Positions 37,701 to 50,430 of a DNA stretch of 64,000 nt are shown here, piece by piece. The position numbers and the translations under genes are program-made. The DNA is taken from contig VWZX01004666.1 of the NCBI GenBank assembly GCA_013399015.1, positions 2,233,603-2,297,602 of the forward strand, written 5' to 3'. This DNA is from Galbula dea (taxonomy: Eukaryota > Chordata > Aves > Piciformes > Galbulidae). Each line of letters begins with the position of its first letter. The stretch's first letter is position 1. Below the pieces are notes generated by a model. That model did not search any database. It was not told the DNA's origin and saw only the letters and a list, made by a program, of their open reading frames with translations.

Positions 37701-40700
37701 TTCCCGGCCACAAAGAGGCAGGTCTCTGTGTCTCTTATGGCTACCTGAGGCATTTAAGGGATTTGGCTTTTTTTTCTCCCAACCCCTTGCAGCTGTGTTT
37801 CTTTCACAGGCAAAGAATTCACTCAGTTACTTTTTTTTTTTTCATTTTGTTGTGGTTTTAGTTTAAGTTTGAAAAGTGTTGTCTGAAGATTTGCATCCAG
37901 TTGGAGCACCATCTGGATGGGACAGGCCGGAGAGACTCAGCTGCCTCTAAAAAAAAAAACTACCAGAAAAACATTCCAAATCTTAATGTGTAATTACAGT
38001 GTGAAACAACAAAACCCTGGCTCAGTCAGCTTCTTGGCAGCTTTGTGCTTTGGCCCCAGGGAGATTTGTCTTCCAGGGGAACTTAGAGAGTCAGTTCCTG
38101 GGTGAGCAAGAGGAGTGAGACATGGTGGGAGCTGATGGATTTGATCTCTAGGGCAGGACTGGTTTTTTCATGACTTTCAGTCTCCATCTGTCATTGGATT
38201 CATGTGCTGACATTGATGACTACTTTAGAGGAAACAGCACCTCCTGGCTTGGTGGCAGCCTGCTAGTGGGAGGGCAGAGAACAGGTCTATGTTTGTGTGT
38301 ATACTTCTCCAAGGGAGGCAGGAAGCCATACATAAGTGAAATGGAGCCAGGTTCAGATGTCTGCATGCGAAACGCTTCCAAAGCAGAATAAACAATACAA
38401 CATTGCAGCTTTTCACTATCAACAATAATCAGCTTTCTGTTTTCTAAAAACAACACAAATGCAGGAAGGAAGTAAAAACTGTTTTACAGAAGTTGAGCTT
38501 ACATGGGAAATCATTTTGCAAAATATTTTTTAGGAACAACTTCTTCCATCTCTCTCTGTCTGTTCTGGCAACCTAGGCAGCAGTGGACTCTGCAAGGGAC
38601 TAATGCTTCTGAGGGTCAGCTGGAGATGTGTCAAGACTGAAGGGTTATATTTGCTTGGGGAAATTTTGATCAGTCTGGCCTTCCTAAGTCTTTGTGATCC
38701 TAAACAAAGTTCCCTTAATAACATCACTGTGATTTAAGTGGGTGTAATGTCTCACACTTCACACAGACAGTCAAACTTGCTTATTTGCAGTGTCAGTGCA
38801 AACCAAGTTTGGCCACATATGCCAGGGCCACATAGGAACCCAGCAAAAGAGCCCTGAACAATTTTCCAGCTCAGTTTGAATTGTTCAAATGCCAGCTCAG
38901 GGGTCTGTGATGTTTCAGAGGGCTCAGCCCTTGCAGACATTGTGGCTCTTAGTTTCTGACACTTGGTATTTTGGGTGAATGCTTCACCTACAATTTATAG
39001 AGTAAGAAGCGACAGCATCTGAAAACCTGTCCTCCTTTTCTTGTCTGGAGGAATATCCAGTGCAGGATTTTGAAATTGATGCCCTACAGTGCACTCATTT
39101 TCAATCAGGCCTTGCTTTGCCAATGGTGCTACATCTAAAATCCATGGAATGTGCTCAATGCAAACATTTCCAAGCCTGGCTTTCTCCTGAGTAGAATATG
39201 CCTTCCTCCTCATTAAGGCTGGTTGTCTACCCAGCTATTCCCACTGCTGGCTGCCAGCAATAATGCCCATTGTAGTGTGGGTGGAAAATATGCAATTTTC
39301 AAATCTCATTTATTTCATATAGTATTACATTCTCTCATGAACAGGCTGCTCATTCTCTGTGAAAAAAAAACAAGCCAAAATGCTCTGGGAGCAGTGTGGT
39401 CTCTGCCCACACTTATGGATAAGATGAGGGGACATTTACCTCAGCATCCCTTTTCCTCTACAAGCTCTGTTGCTTCTGACTCCCACGGTTTGTGCCTTTT
39501 TTCCTAATAGTTTCCCCATCTCTGGTCATCCCACCACATCTGATTTGGATTATTGTTTGACTGTGTGGGTTATCTGAGGATTTATTTTCCCAGGCCTGTA
39601 CTCCTAAATGAGTGTGAATTATCTGACATGGGAATTAAACACATGAACATGAAGGCTGACATAGGGCATCCCAGCCCACTCTGAAATGCTGTCTTGTACA
39701 CATGATGTTTATTAACAACTCATTTCTGAGTGGCCTCTTCAAAGCATTGTCATAGGAGTGTCACTGGCATTTCCTAGGACCAGCTGGTCCTAGCAGTGGC
39801 TGAGGTTATGAAACCTCTGAACATCATATAGCAGATCCATGTCTTTTGCTCTCCCTTGGTGAGAGAATGTGATTATATGGTGAGCAAGAAGGATCAGAAA
39901 CACCCAAATTTGAAATTTCAAGTGATTGGTCATTACTCTAAATGCCTAGCTAAATCTTATGCCTAGCTGATAATTCGAAACACTGCTGAATTTTATCTCT
40001 CAGCCTTAATGTGCTAGGAAGGGTTGGCAGAGATTCCTGCTCAGACATGCTCAGAAGTTGGACTGCACTTAGAGATGATTTGACTGATATGCAGGACATC
40101 AACCTTGCTAAAGGATGGGATTCTAATAAAAGAAGATCCTTTACTAAGAACTCATTTTTCTGGTGTTTTGCACCACTGCATTGGTTGTGAATATTGTTGG
40201 GATATTGCTGTTTTGCAGGAAAGCAGATGACAAAAGCTGAGTCGTAACCTTAGCTCTGATTAGAAATGGGGACACACTTTCAGGAACAGTGACAGAAGCT
40301 GTAGACTGGGAATAATCAATAATTGCTCTTTTGGCAAATAGATGACCCTGTAGACTCACAGGAAAGATTTGTGGAAGGCAATGTGTTTTTCTTATGAAAA
40401 AGAACAATAAGGGTTAAGATGTCTGGTCCAGAACAGTCATCAGAATGGAGGAGTGGCTGATTTAAACTGAAATTCTGTTCTTTCCTTGTAGTATATTTGC
40501 ACTGAATGTGATGAAAAGGCAGGCTAAAAGTGCTGCAAAAAGAGTACGCATGCACTGCATCAAACAATAGGTTCAGCGATGCTGTGACAGCTGCCAGTGT
40601 GTCTCATTGTACCGGATGCACAGGCACATCAACTGGTTAGTGAGTGAAGATTAGCACGGACAGCATAAAGGGAGGAACAGGTATTAGGGATAAAGTATCA

Positions 40701-41941
40701 AAGGGCCATCATGATGGGAGACTTGAGTTTTAGACCTTTCTTCAGCCCTGATCAAGATAAGCATAGAAGGCAAAAAAATAAAAGCAACGTCACTCTTTAA
40801 ACACTAAGCACGTACCTTTGCTAAAACTAATACACTCCGTGGAGAAAGGAAGTTTCCAATTTTCATTCAGTATTGAATTCAGAGGTTGGACTGTCTTAAC
40901 AGACAGAGCTGAGCAAGGGGAATCATCTGGTATTATTTCCCATCTGGAAATGTTAGACAACCCATTTGCAGTGAACCCTGAAATGCTGTGACTTTTGAAC
41001 CATGAAATGTGGATCACTCGAACGCACAGGAAAAGTACTGAAGGCAGGTGCCAATGGCCAAAGCAAAGGCTTGGAGAACGTGAACAAATATTCACGGGCA
41101 TTTGTTTGCATTACCCTCTGACCTCGGTGAAGAAGCCCTTTAAATTTCATTTTGAGATGCTCTGGCAGTGTGAATACCTGTGCTTTAATTTAGTTTGCTT
41201 TAGCTCCCAGGAAGCTCTATTTCCAATAGTGATTTGAACTCCAAATCCTGGCCTGATTGATCTTGTCTCATCTGACAAGCCACAGTTGCTGTTGTTTTAG
41301 TGGCTGGCTTGGTGCTCCAAAATGTACGTATTTGTGCAGAGCTATGACTTGCCATTCTACTAAATGAAGCAATACAAATAATAATAGTTTTCAGTCTGAA
41401 AGAGCTTTATAGCCATCTCTGATTTCAGCCTCATGCTGGCTCTGTACAGTGTGCTCCTAGGATTTATTACTGTTTGTGGTTCATGTTGGAAGACCCAGCT
41501 TTTCCTGTGTAAATTGGAGCCCTCTTGTGCTAGGGATGTCACTTGTGCTCAGGAATGAAGTTTGAGATGGAGTACAAACAAAGCGAGGGGAAAAAAAAAA
41601 AAGATTTAATGCTTTGATTTAAAAGGTTAGGAAATAGAGCACATAGACAAAAAAAGTATTTGTCAACAGAATCGTATGCCCTCCCACAGGATAGGTCCTA
41701 TATGTCAAGCTGCTGTGGGAGCTCCTTTCAGAGCAATAGCAAAGCTTGATGTGGCAGAGGATGGGACAAACTCTCCTGCTCAATGACCCTGCATGCTTCC
41801 TAGTGAGAGAAATCACAGTGAGACTTTGCAAATACACAACCTGTGATCCTAATTGACCCTGATTTAGACTAGCTTTACAGAGAAGCAATTGATTATATCT
41901 TATCTCCGTTTCCTTCATCACTGCCATAGACACACACCAAA
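34716..41941 (+). other. AGBL4: AGBL4 intron, no recognised element
   Basis: AT-rich DNA. The stretch 35500-35800 carries GCTAATTAG and TTAATTGG motifs and looks like a candidate conserved element. A T12 run lies at 37831-37842. None of the open frames has a recognisable motif. Confidence 0.45.
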
Positions 41942-41959
41942 ACTATAATATATTATAGT
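41942..41959. repeat. Perfect 18-bp palindrome
   Basis: ACTATAATATATTATAGT is exactly its own reverse complement. It could simply reflect local AT richness. Confidence 0.9.
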
Positions 41960-42554
41960 GTTGACTGGTTAGTTAGATAAGCATGCTGTGAGCTGGAGGA
42001 GCTGAGATGGAGTGAACAGCTGATGCAAAGCACCTAGAATTTGCTGCATCTACAGCATGTGTACAGCCCCCTTTGGAAGTCAGGTCACCTGGGAAGCATG
42101 TGGCAATGACAGGAACCAAACCCTATTTACTTGAGTGTCCCAGGCTACTGACCTGCCCCAGCACTAGTTTCTGTTTTGAGGATGACCTCATGGCAAGAGA
42201 TGAAATGTGTTTTCAAAAGAAATGTTTTCGTCTATTTATTCAAACCACTGTAATCCAAAACATATTTAGCACGTCTCTAACTTGAAATAGGAACACTATT
42301 CCACGCAGAAGTGTATTGATTTGCAGAGGAGGAATGGCACTGTCAGAGTATGGAGCTTTTATCCCATGGAATTATTTTCTGCAAGATGTCAGGCTGTGTA
42401 ATCCTGCAAAGCTACGAGCCTGGCTGCCATTGGAGAAGGCTGACAGTTTTTCAGCAGTTTTTTAAGCTCCACCATCCCCCATGAGCATTTGTTCTCTCTG
42501 TGTGTAGGTGGATTGATTGCTAGGTAGCTCAGTAAATAGGTTGGGAAAATAATA

Positions 42555-42721
42555 CTTAATTGACTTGATATTACAGGTGACTTGAAGGAGTTGGGAAAAC
42601 AATGTCAATTAAGCACTGCAAACATGTGTATATATGTCTGTGGATAATGTTTTTAAGTACTTTTGGAAGCAGAAACTCCTACAATTTGAAATGTTACTCA
42701 GCTCTGTAATGTACTTAATTG
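42555..42721. promoter_or_regulatory. Candidate homeodomain-motif cluster
   Basis: Three exact CTTAATTG/CAATTAAG octamers occur within 167 bp: 42555-42562 (+), 42606-42613 (-) and 42714-42721 (+). They lie in AT-rich DNA without recognisable repeats. TTAATTG-type cores are bound by several homeodomain factors. Enhancer function is an inference only. Confidence 0.25.
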
Positions 42722-43154
42722 TTTGTGTGTGTAAGCGGTAAATAGAGCTAAAACTGTAGTTTAATCAATAGCTTTTCCAAAAATCTCATCTAAAACAGAG
42801 CCCAGCTCAGCAGATGTTGATGGCTGGATTTATAAGGTATAAAGACTTCTGTCAGATATTGCCTGTTATTCTGGATCTCATGTGATCAGATTTCTGTATG
42901 CAAGAGCTCACGCATGCATACAGCAAAGTATGCTCTCTAATACCAGTAATGCTTTGAATCACTTCAGTTCATTGAATATTGCATGAGACAGCTCCTGAAA
43001 ATATCCCAAGCATCTTTATAGCATTTTCTTATAACTGGCTAGGCTATAGTACAATTCTGTAATCCAAATAATATGGCAGTCTGGCTGTCCACAAAACATC
43101 TATCATTTGCTCCTTACTAAATATGTATTTGTGTTAATTTAGCATTTATGACAT

Positions 43155-43250
43155 CTCATAATGGACCAGGATCCTGCTGTGCTAACTGTTGTATGAACGC
43201 AGAGCAAAATCTGTGCCCTGCAGAGTCTGCAGTCCAAAGATCCATTATCA
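43155..43250. repeat. Probable ancient amniote interspersed repeat
   Basis: GGACCAGGATCCTGCTGTGC then TGTATGAACGCAGAGCAAAA, TGCCCTGCAGAG and CAGTCCAAAG resemble a repeat well known in reptile genomes ('gaccaggatcccattgtgctaggcgctgtacaaacacagaa...ccctgccccaaagagcttacaatct'). I recall the consensus but am unsure of its family name. Confidence 0.5.
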
Positions 43251-46200
43251 CTGGAGAAGATGCTTCTAGCAGTGACAGGAAACTAAGTATGTCCATTTGT
43301 TTTTAGTATAGTTTGTACTACAATGTTAGCTCCTAGTTTTGATTAATAAATCACTTGTAAATGCATACTCATTCATCAGTATTTGCTGAGTGGTCTGGAC
43401 AAAAAATTACCATCATCCAGCTTGTTAGAAGGCTGCCCACAGTTGCCTCTTTATTGTGTAATGGAGCAAAATAGTAATATGATGTATCTGTTCTCCATCT
43501 GTACAGTGTTAGCTCCATTACAGACTTTGTTGTAGACAGGATAAGCAGGCTTTTTGCTTTTCTTAATTGCTTGAGTTACAATACTGCTTAAGACTCAAGA
43601 GGAAACAGAAGCTTTATTGGGTGATGTCAGAAACAAACACTAAGAGAAAGACCATCCTTGCTGATATGTACAATTTAGATGTACAAATATATTATGGGAG
43701 AAGAAAAAGGAGTGTGCAAAGTGAGATAGGAAATGAACTGCAGAGCTGAGGGCAGAACTTCCATCTTGTGTCTGCCAAGTCAGTGCCACTTCCTCACTGC
43801 ACTCAGGAGTGCACTAACCCTGTATATTGTACAGAACAAAGAAATCCACATAATCTCGCCAAAATAACCTGAAGCTTCCAATTTGGAACATAACCACCAG
43901 TTGGATTTGTTAGCATGCAGTTTACCTAGCACTACCTGGTAATTTTATTAGTGGTGGAACAACTGAAAAACAAGGACTCTTTTAGCACTTGCACCTCCTC
44001 CCTGGTATAAATCAGCACTGCAATAAGTTCCTCTTTCACTGATAAACAAAAAGTTCTTGCATCTCTGAAAATAGCTGGTTACAATCAGATTGAATGAAAG
44101 AGTACACTTAAATACTTGAAATCTTCCTTTCTTCCTTTTTTGCATGTTAGTAGCTAGTCAACATGTTGTATTTGCTGAGTTCTTTTCCTGTCTGTTGTTC
44201 CAGTAATATGTAAGAGAGATGAGGACAGAGAGGTTTTTAGCTTCTATGCAGTGTGATGCTAAAGCTATTGAAATGGCACAAGTGTTTCCCCAAGTGCTTA
44301 CATTAAGAAGTAGAAATAAATACCAGTCAAAATTGTTCCAAGGACCATTGACTTTGTATATCCCAAGAGTAAACAAAATGTTTTGTTGTGTTCAAAATGT
44401 CTGCATAGCATCCTTTTGTTGCTCTTTTTATTCTGTGTTCTGCTTGAAACTAGAAGTAAGAGTGACCATAAATAGCTAAGGAGAGTCTATCTGTACCCAC
44501 TTGGAAGTGGGACATTGAAAGGGCTACCTTTTTAGGAGCTTCCATGAATTCAAAATGTTGAGTGAAGAACATCCTTTCCTTGCTGGAGTAACTGTCTGCC
44601 TGTCTTCCACTGACTCAGAGAATATAGAAATAATGCAGTGCTTGTTTTTTTAAAAAAATCCATGTGCTCTTGGATTATATGATATAAACTACTAAAGCCT
44701 GGCATTACTGTTTGATGTTCTAGCAACTCTTAGCTGAATCATAATATATATACATCAAGATGTAGTGATCTTTTACCTCTCTGAACTTCTCATGCAGACT
44801 TGTTGCATCTCTTGTCTGAAAATTTTTCTGGTGTTACTGTATTCTCTTAAGCAGTAATAAATATTTTAATGCAGAGGTAGCTCCTTGTTAGTGGTGAATA
44901 AAAGTCTAGAACATTTTTCACCCTTTGAGAAAGGAAATATTAGTGCTGTTTTGTAAGATTATTCCAGTTCATATATTTTTATCAGACGAAAGAGGAGTAT
45001 AAAACACAATGTAGGTATGGAATTTCAAAGCATGCTGTGAAGTTTAGAGGCATCACTAATTAAAAGGAAAACATGTCTAAAGCCCCATAAAACTGTGTTG
45101 TCAAGCTATTGAGAGACTTGCTTTAGGCCCAAACATGAATTAGGTGGTACCTAAATGAAGAAAGGTACAAATTCTCTGTTTAGAGACATCTATCAGTTTT
45201 ATTATATCAGATTACATTTTGAGGTTTATTTCTTGCTTATTTTTATTTTTTTTACAGCTTTTTCTCTACCATCACTAACCAGGCACTGTTCTACCTTTGG
45301 TATTTAGTGTCTCTTTCAAGAGTAAACCATGCTTTTTTAGTGGCACATCTGTCTGGATTCTAGACATGAGATAACATTTTGATCTAACACTATAGTTAAG
45401 GGGTTAAACACCAGGATCTGAGTACCAAGATGAGGAGCTCAGGTCTGTTTGCCAAAGGCCTTATACATAGCATCTTCTTTATTTAGCCACTAAAATTGAG
45501 TGCTTCTGTTATACCTGAAATCCTTCTCCTCCTACGTCTGTGCAGGTATCACCCTTGAGTGAAGCCAAGCACTTTGTCATGAATTGTTTCTGTCCGAGCA
45601 TGTCTGCCATTTCCTTATTGTTACCCCTTTTATTGTAGGATTGCTACCCCTCCTTCACTGTAAAAGGAGCCTGGCTGGGGAACCCTGCTAGTGCAAAATG
45701 TACAGTTTGCATAGTGCTTAGGATACTGCTGGTAGGGAAAGAATTGGCTTTGTTTTGCTACCTGGACTGAGAGGAGACAAGGTTATGCTGCCAGTTCTGT
45801 GATGCTGAGTGCTTCTCCAGCAGAGTCCAAATTGAAGTTTGCAAGAATCAAATGCACTGTGGAAGGTTCTTGCTGAGCATGCTTTCATCGGAGGGGTTTG
45901 AAAGTGGTAGTAACTGGTTCCTCTTTTCCTTAGCTCACAAAAACTAAAAGATTTCACTTAATTATTGGCTGAGGTAGGGCTGGCAGATCCACGTCTCCAT
46001 AATTCCCCAAAAGGTGCATAAACCAAATGAAAATTAGTGAATAAAGAGGACTTAGTATCCATGAAACTTTTTGCCACAAATTTCAACCTGAAAGAAGAGG
46101 GATATTATTCAGAGAAGTATTTCAATGGTTATTTTAAAAGAAAAAAAGGACTGGGTAGTCATTAAATTGAGAAGTTGGTGTAGAGAAAGGTACTTAGCAC

Positions 46201-47084
46201 ACAAAGCTTGCAGTCAAGTGTTGCTCAAAATGTTGCAGGTAAGACTTGAACTAATGGGTCTTGTGGAATGATGGAGGTGAGGCATCTGGTAAGGAAAAAA
46301 TGGCAGTTTTCTAACGTATGTCCAGCTGAACTGGGATATTTGGTGTACGATGCAGGTGCTTTGGGTACTGGTGCCTAAAATTTTCCTGGTTTGTCTTCAT
46401 GTGGGACAAGTTGTGCAGGTGGACGGGTGGATTCAGTGGCTGACAGGAGAGTTTTAAACTCACAAGGCTTAAACTTCCTTGTAGAAGGAAGTCTGGAAGA
46501 AGAAGCTGAAAAAAAGATGGTATCTCTTGAATTAGTGTCACTTTGCTAACATTTATAAATAACCCTGAAGTGGTTATCCTTAATCCACACTGAAGTGTAG
46601 TATCACTGTGTCTTTGCCTACACGTATTGTTAAACCATGGATGTATCATGCAGTAAGTATCACAGAGAGCTGAGCATTATCAGAAAGTGGGTGTTGTTGT
46701 TAAGGGATCTATCAATCTGTCCCAGTCTGGCAGCAGATGTGTTCCCAGGGTTCTACTGACCATTTAACATGTACTTTCACTCTGAGGTGTTTATTCATGC
46801 ATTAAACAGAGCTTTTATTTCTCTCTATTTCACTGCTGGTCTACTACAAGCAAAAAATATTGAGTGTGAGGCGCATTTCCTCTCCCCTTTGCATTCATGA
46901 TTCTTTGTACATTATAGATGCAGACAGAAAGAAGTGTGAGCAGGGAGTTTCTGACCGACCATATTTCTCCATTGGACATGCTCTACAGTTGTGCTTTTCT
47001 TCCCTGTGATTAGAATTAATTACTGCTGCTTCCCCTATGCAACATGAAAGAGAAGAAAGCTGAAAGTATCTGTCAGTGGTGGTT
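43251..47084 (+). other. AGBL4: AGBL4 intron, no recognised element
   Basis: No exon or recognisable mobile element is seen. Several short open frames lack motifs. Confidence 0.45.
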
Positions 47085-47124
47085 GAAAAAAAAAAGAAGA
47101 GGGAGAAGAAGAGGGAGAAGAGAA
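47085..47124 (+). repeat. 40-nt uninterrupted purine run
   Basis: A10 followed by repeated GAAGAGGGAGAA units, with no pyrimidine from 47085 to 47124. Confidence 0.9.
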
Positions 47125-47889
47125 CAGAATTGCTTGTTGAAGCCAATGGGTGCTGAGTGAATAGATGTTCTACTTGCTAAAGAAGTATGTGCCAGTTCCA
47201 TATGTCCCTCTCCCCTGTAAATCAAAAACATACCAACCAGTCAGTGTCCTAAGATGTACAGAGTGCATATAGCATGGAGATAAAAGATAAGAAACTATTT
47301 TTGCATGGAAGGTAAATGTCTCTCCATGGGAAGTTTTTTATACGCTTGTAAATTCATTTCTATTGGCTTTATTTATTTATTTATGTCATATTTTTCTTTG
47401 TGGTATGTATTGGTTTTTCTTTTTTCCCAGATTGCTTCAGCATGCTATACAATGCAATGCCACTTTTGTCCCAGTGAGCAGCTATTTCCATATAAAAAGT
47501 AGAGTGTTTTACAGTCAAGCGTATACTTTTAACACTGGGGAGTTTAAACTGCACCTTGTGTTTGTAGAAGCTGCTCAGTGCAAGAGCTTCCACTTGAGAA
47601 GATCAAACAAATTGGAGAAATGTTCTAAAAAAATCTGAAGGGGAGGGAGGATTCAGTTCAGCAAAAGTGAAGGCAGACAGAAATTTATACCCAGGCAGGA
47701 AGAATTGACTGTACAGATTGAGGCAGGCAGCAAACTAGTTACAAAAAGGGTTTGGGAACTGTGGATCACCAGTGTGACATAAATTCAGCTGGAGGGGGAA
47801 ACCAGCACTCTCCCTTGGAAATAGGTACTGGAATGACCCTTCTGCTTTTCTCACCATTAGTTAGGTCACAGCCAGAGTGCTGTGGCTGG

Positions 47890-48350
47890 TTGTGGGTGTG
47901 GTTTTTTCACAAAAATGTGGGTCAGGAGGAGAAGAGCTTCAGAAACAATTGGAGATCTGGAAAAAGCCAGGATTGGAGAGGAAAGGTCAAAAGAACTTGG
48001 GATTGTTTAGCAAAGGAACAAGTTGGATAGGGGGAGAACATGTTGCAGTCTTTAAATACCTGCATGACTACAGAGAGGACGGGAATAATCTGTTCTCCAT
48101 GGACATGCTAGTTAAGAGTAGGAGTGATGAGCTTAAACTGCAGCAAGGAGTGGATTTATCTGAGACAGGAAGTACTAAGGGTGTAATAGCAAGGTCTCTA
48201 TTTAAGCACTGGGATGGGAGGCTCAGGGATCCCTGCTGCTGCTTTAATAACAAAGGGGCATCTGTCTGTCCAGAGCTGTCAGAGCAACATAGGGCAGATA
48301 GAGAAGTTAGATAACCTCAAATGGTCCTTTCCTAGAAGTCTCTGAGTTTG
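47890..48350 (+). mobile_element. Degenerate CR1 LINE, end of ORF2 and 3' tail
   Basis: A + strand frame reads LGLFSKG, then VAVFKYLHDYREDGNNLFS and LKLQQG. These match the end of CR1 ORF2 ('LGLFSLEKRRLRGDL', 'YLKGG', 'LKLRQGRF', 'KHWNRLP'). The order is preserved, including FKHWDGRLR. The tail AGATAACCTCAAATGGTCCT at about 48309-48328 corresponds to the CR1 3' end. It lacks the terminal 8-bp repeat and is much more diverged than the CR1 tails at 70 and 50148, so it is an old copy. It is non-functional despite an apparent 145-codon frame at 47877-48314. Confidence 0.75.
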
Positions 48351-50147
48351 AATTTCACTTTAGCAGGTCCATTTCATCTAGACCTCTGCTAGACTGCAGA
48401 TGTAGGCCCAGCGGCCATATGATCACTAGTGTGACTCAGAGAAGCTCTGTGACAGGCAATTTACTTCCTTGGATCTCCCACCCACGTTCTGCTGGAGGGT
48501 TAGCTATCTGATAAAAGAGCTGTGCCTCTCAGAGTGTCCATTCCAATCTTGTCATGGATAACACTGCCCAGTCTGTTCCTATAACCCTTCCTCAAAAGCA
48601 AATGGAGAATTAATCAAAGGTCCTCCATGCTGAATTATGTCAGCCTAAAGCAACATGTTACTGTCCAGGGAGAACCAATGTGGGACACTTAACTGGCTTT
48701 AGATTGGCTAACAAATGGAAAAGAAAACTACAGCCAGAATCTGTCTAGTAGCAAATAGGTAAAAATAACTCCCTCTCATTCCCTGTTTCTCTTGTCTAGC
48801 CAATTCTTCTTTGCACTTTTCTGTTTCACCATTGCCAGCTTTTGTGGTTAGGCCATAGACAGTTAAGCTGGAATATCTAGGAACAGCAAATCCAAAAGGA
48901 GGTGTAAAGAATGGAGAACTACTCTCTTCTGTTTTGGGGAAAGATTTTGTTATTTAGTGAGTCGAGGGAGAAAAAAAAAATAAAACAAAGTAACCTTGCC
49001 AGTTACTTTCAGCTGAAACAAATCCAAAGGAGAAAATACTCATACAATAACAGTCTCTGGATTCCAAAGTCTGTAATTATTCAATGTCTTAAATTCACTT
49101 TCATTTCAGATATATAGAGAAGCATCCTTAGCGCTAGGCTGTAGAGGGAAAATATTTGTATTTGCCTCTTCTATAAGTCACATATTAGCCCCACAAAAAG
49201 AACTACTCTGATGGAAAAATCTCCCATGGAAAATTTTTAAAAGTCTTTAACCTCTGAACAGTGATCTCTAACCTTTTTCCATTTTCTGTAGTGTTAGATA
49301 TTGAGTTATGGTTCTTGAAGACTAGTATGATTGGTATGCCAAAAGCCCCAAACGATGATCCCGTGTAACACAGCTTGCTTAAACTCAATGGTAGTGAAGG
49401 AACTAGCAACCACATTTGGGTCTCTTTATTGTTTCATCTTGTCTCTGCATTTATACTGACATAATTTTATCCTTCTCTTCCTGTTTTATATTTGGGGGAA
49501 TTTTGTCTGGATTAGAAGATCACATGTTTCAGTGCTCAAGATGTAACATTTCAGCATCATGATTCTTGCAGAAAGCCCCAGGGGATCAGTCAGAACAGGA
49601 AAAGAAGGCTTAGAAAATGTTGTTGTGAAAAATATGCTCAAAATAGTATTTAAGTGCCATGTACCCTGTGTAATGGGATCAGTTCAGGACCAGAAGAGAG
49701 GGGAGAGAGGTGCTTGTTGAAATTCCAGCACCACCTTGTACAACAGCTGAATGTCCTGGGAGTTTTCCCGTGCAGCTCCTAACCAGGCAAGGCTCTGCTT
49801 CATGCTTAAGTGTTGATGGACTCTCAGCCCAAATTGCTGGCTCTGTTTATCTCTCTAAATGTGGTACAAATCCTAGTTATTAAAAATCAAGAACAAACAA
49901 TCCAATTCTAATGTAATTTTGAGTAGGTGAAATAAACTAACTTCAGACACCAACGGACAGTTGACTGCTGCACAGTAAAACAACACAATTTAGTACAATT
50001 TTCCACAGTTGACATATGTTGATCGATATAGGACTCAGAATTTAACAAGCATAGAATTTCAATTAAACTGAATTGCAGAAGACTATAGTCATCACCATGC
50101 TAGGAAAGAGGTGTTTTAGCTAATGAGGCAGACAACTGCACTTTCTG
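48351..50147 (+). other. AGBL4: AGBL4 intron, no recognised element
   Basis: AT-rich DNA with no exon or recognisable repeat. Confidence 0.45.
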
Positions 50148-50268
50148 CATAGAATCACAGACTGGTTTGGGTTGGAAGGGACCATAAAGATTATCTCATT
50201 CCAGCCCCCCTGCCATGGGCTGGGACACCTTCCGCTAGATGAGGTTGCTCAAAGCTGGCCTTAGTATG
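50148..50268 (-). mobile_element. CR1 LINE 3' tail fragment
   Basis: The + strand reads CATAGAATCACAGACTGG then TTTGGGTTGGAAGGGACC, a CCCCCCTGCCATGGGCTGGG block and GGACACCTTCCGCTAGATGA, ending near AAAGCTGGCCTTAG. It is the reverse complement of the avian CR1 3' end and is well conserved, hence a relatively young, strongly 5'-truncated insertion. Confidence 0.95.
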
Positions 50269-50374
50269 CTGTGCTGTAGCTGGTCTATGAATTAAAAATA
50301 GGCTTTAACTTTCAAATTTTCATCAACACTTCATTCTTAATCAAACTGTATCATTAAGGTAGATAGTGGGTTAT

Positions 50375-50430
50375 TTTTCTTTTTTGCTTTTCTTTTTTGC
50401 TTTTCTTTTTTGCTTTTCTTTTTCTTTCTC
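50375..50430. repeat. 13-bp tandem repeat, three perfect copies plus a partial
   Basis: TTTTCTTTTTTGC occurs at 50375, 50388 and 50401, followed by a decaying CT-rich copy. Confidence 0.95.

Noticed and set aside
42520..42545. GGTAGCTCAG resembling a tRNA A box
   Set aside because: No B box (GGTTCRANNCC) follows and no cloverleaf can be drawn.
47877..48314. 145-codon open frame as a possible novel gene
   Set aside because: Its sequence follows the C-terminal part of CR1 ORF2, so it is a decayed LINE.
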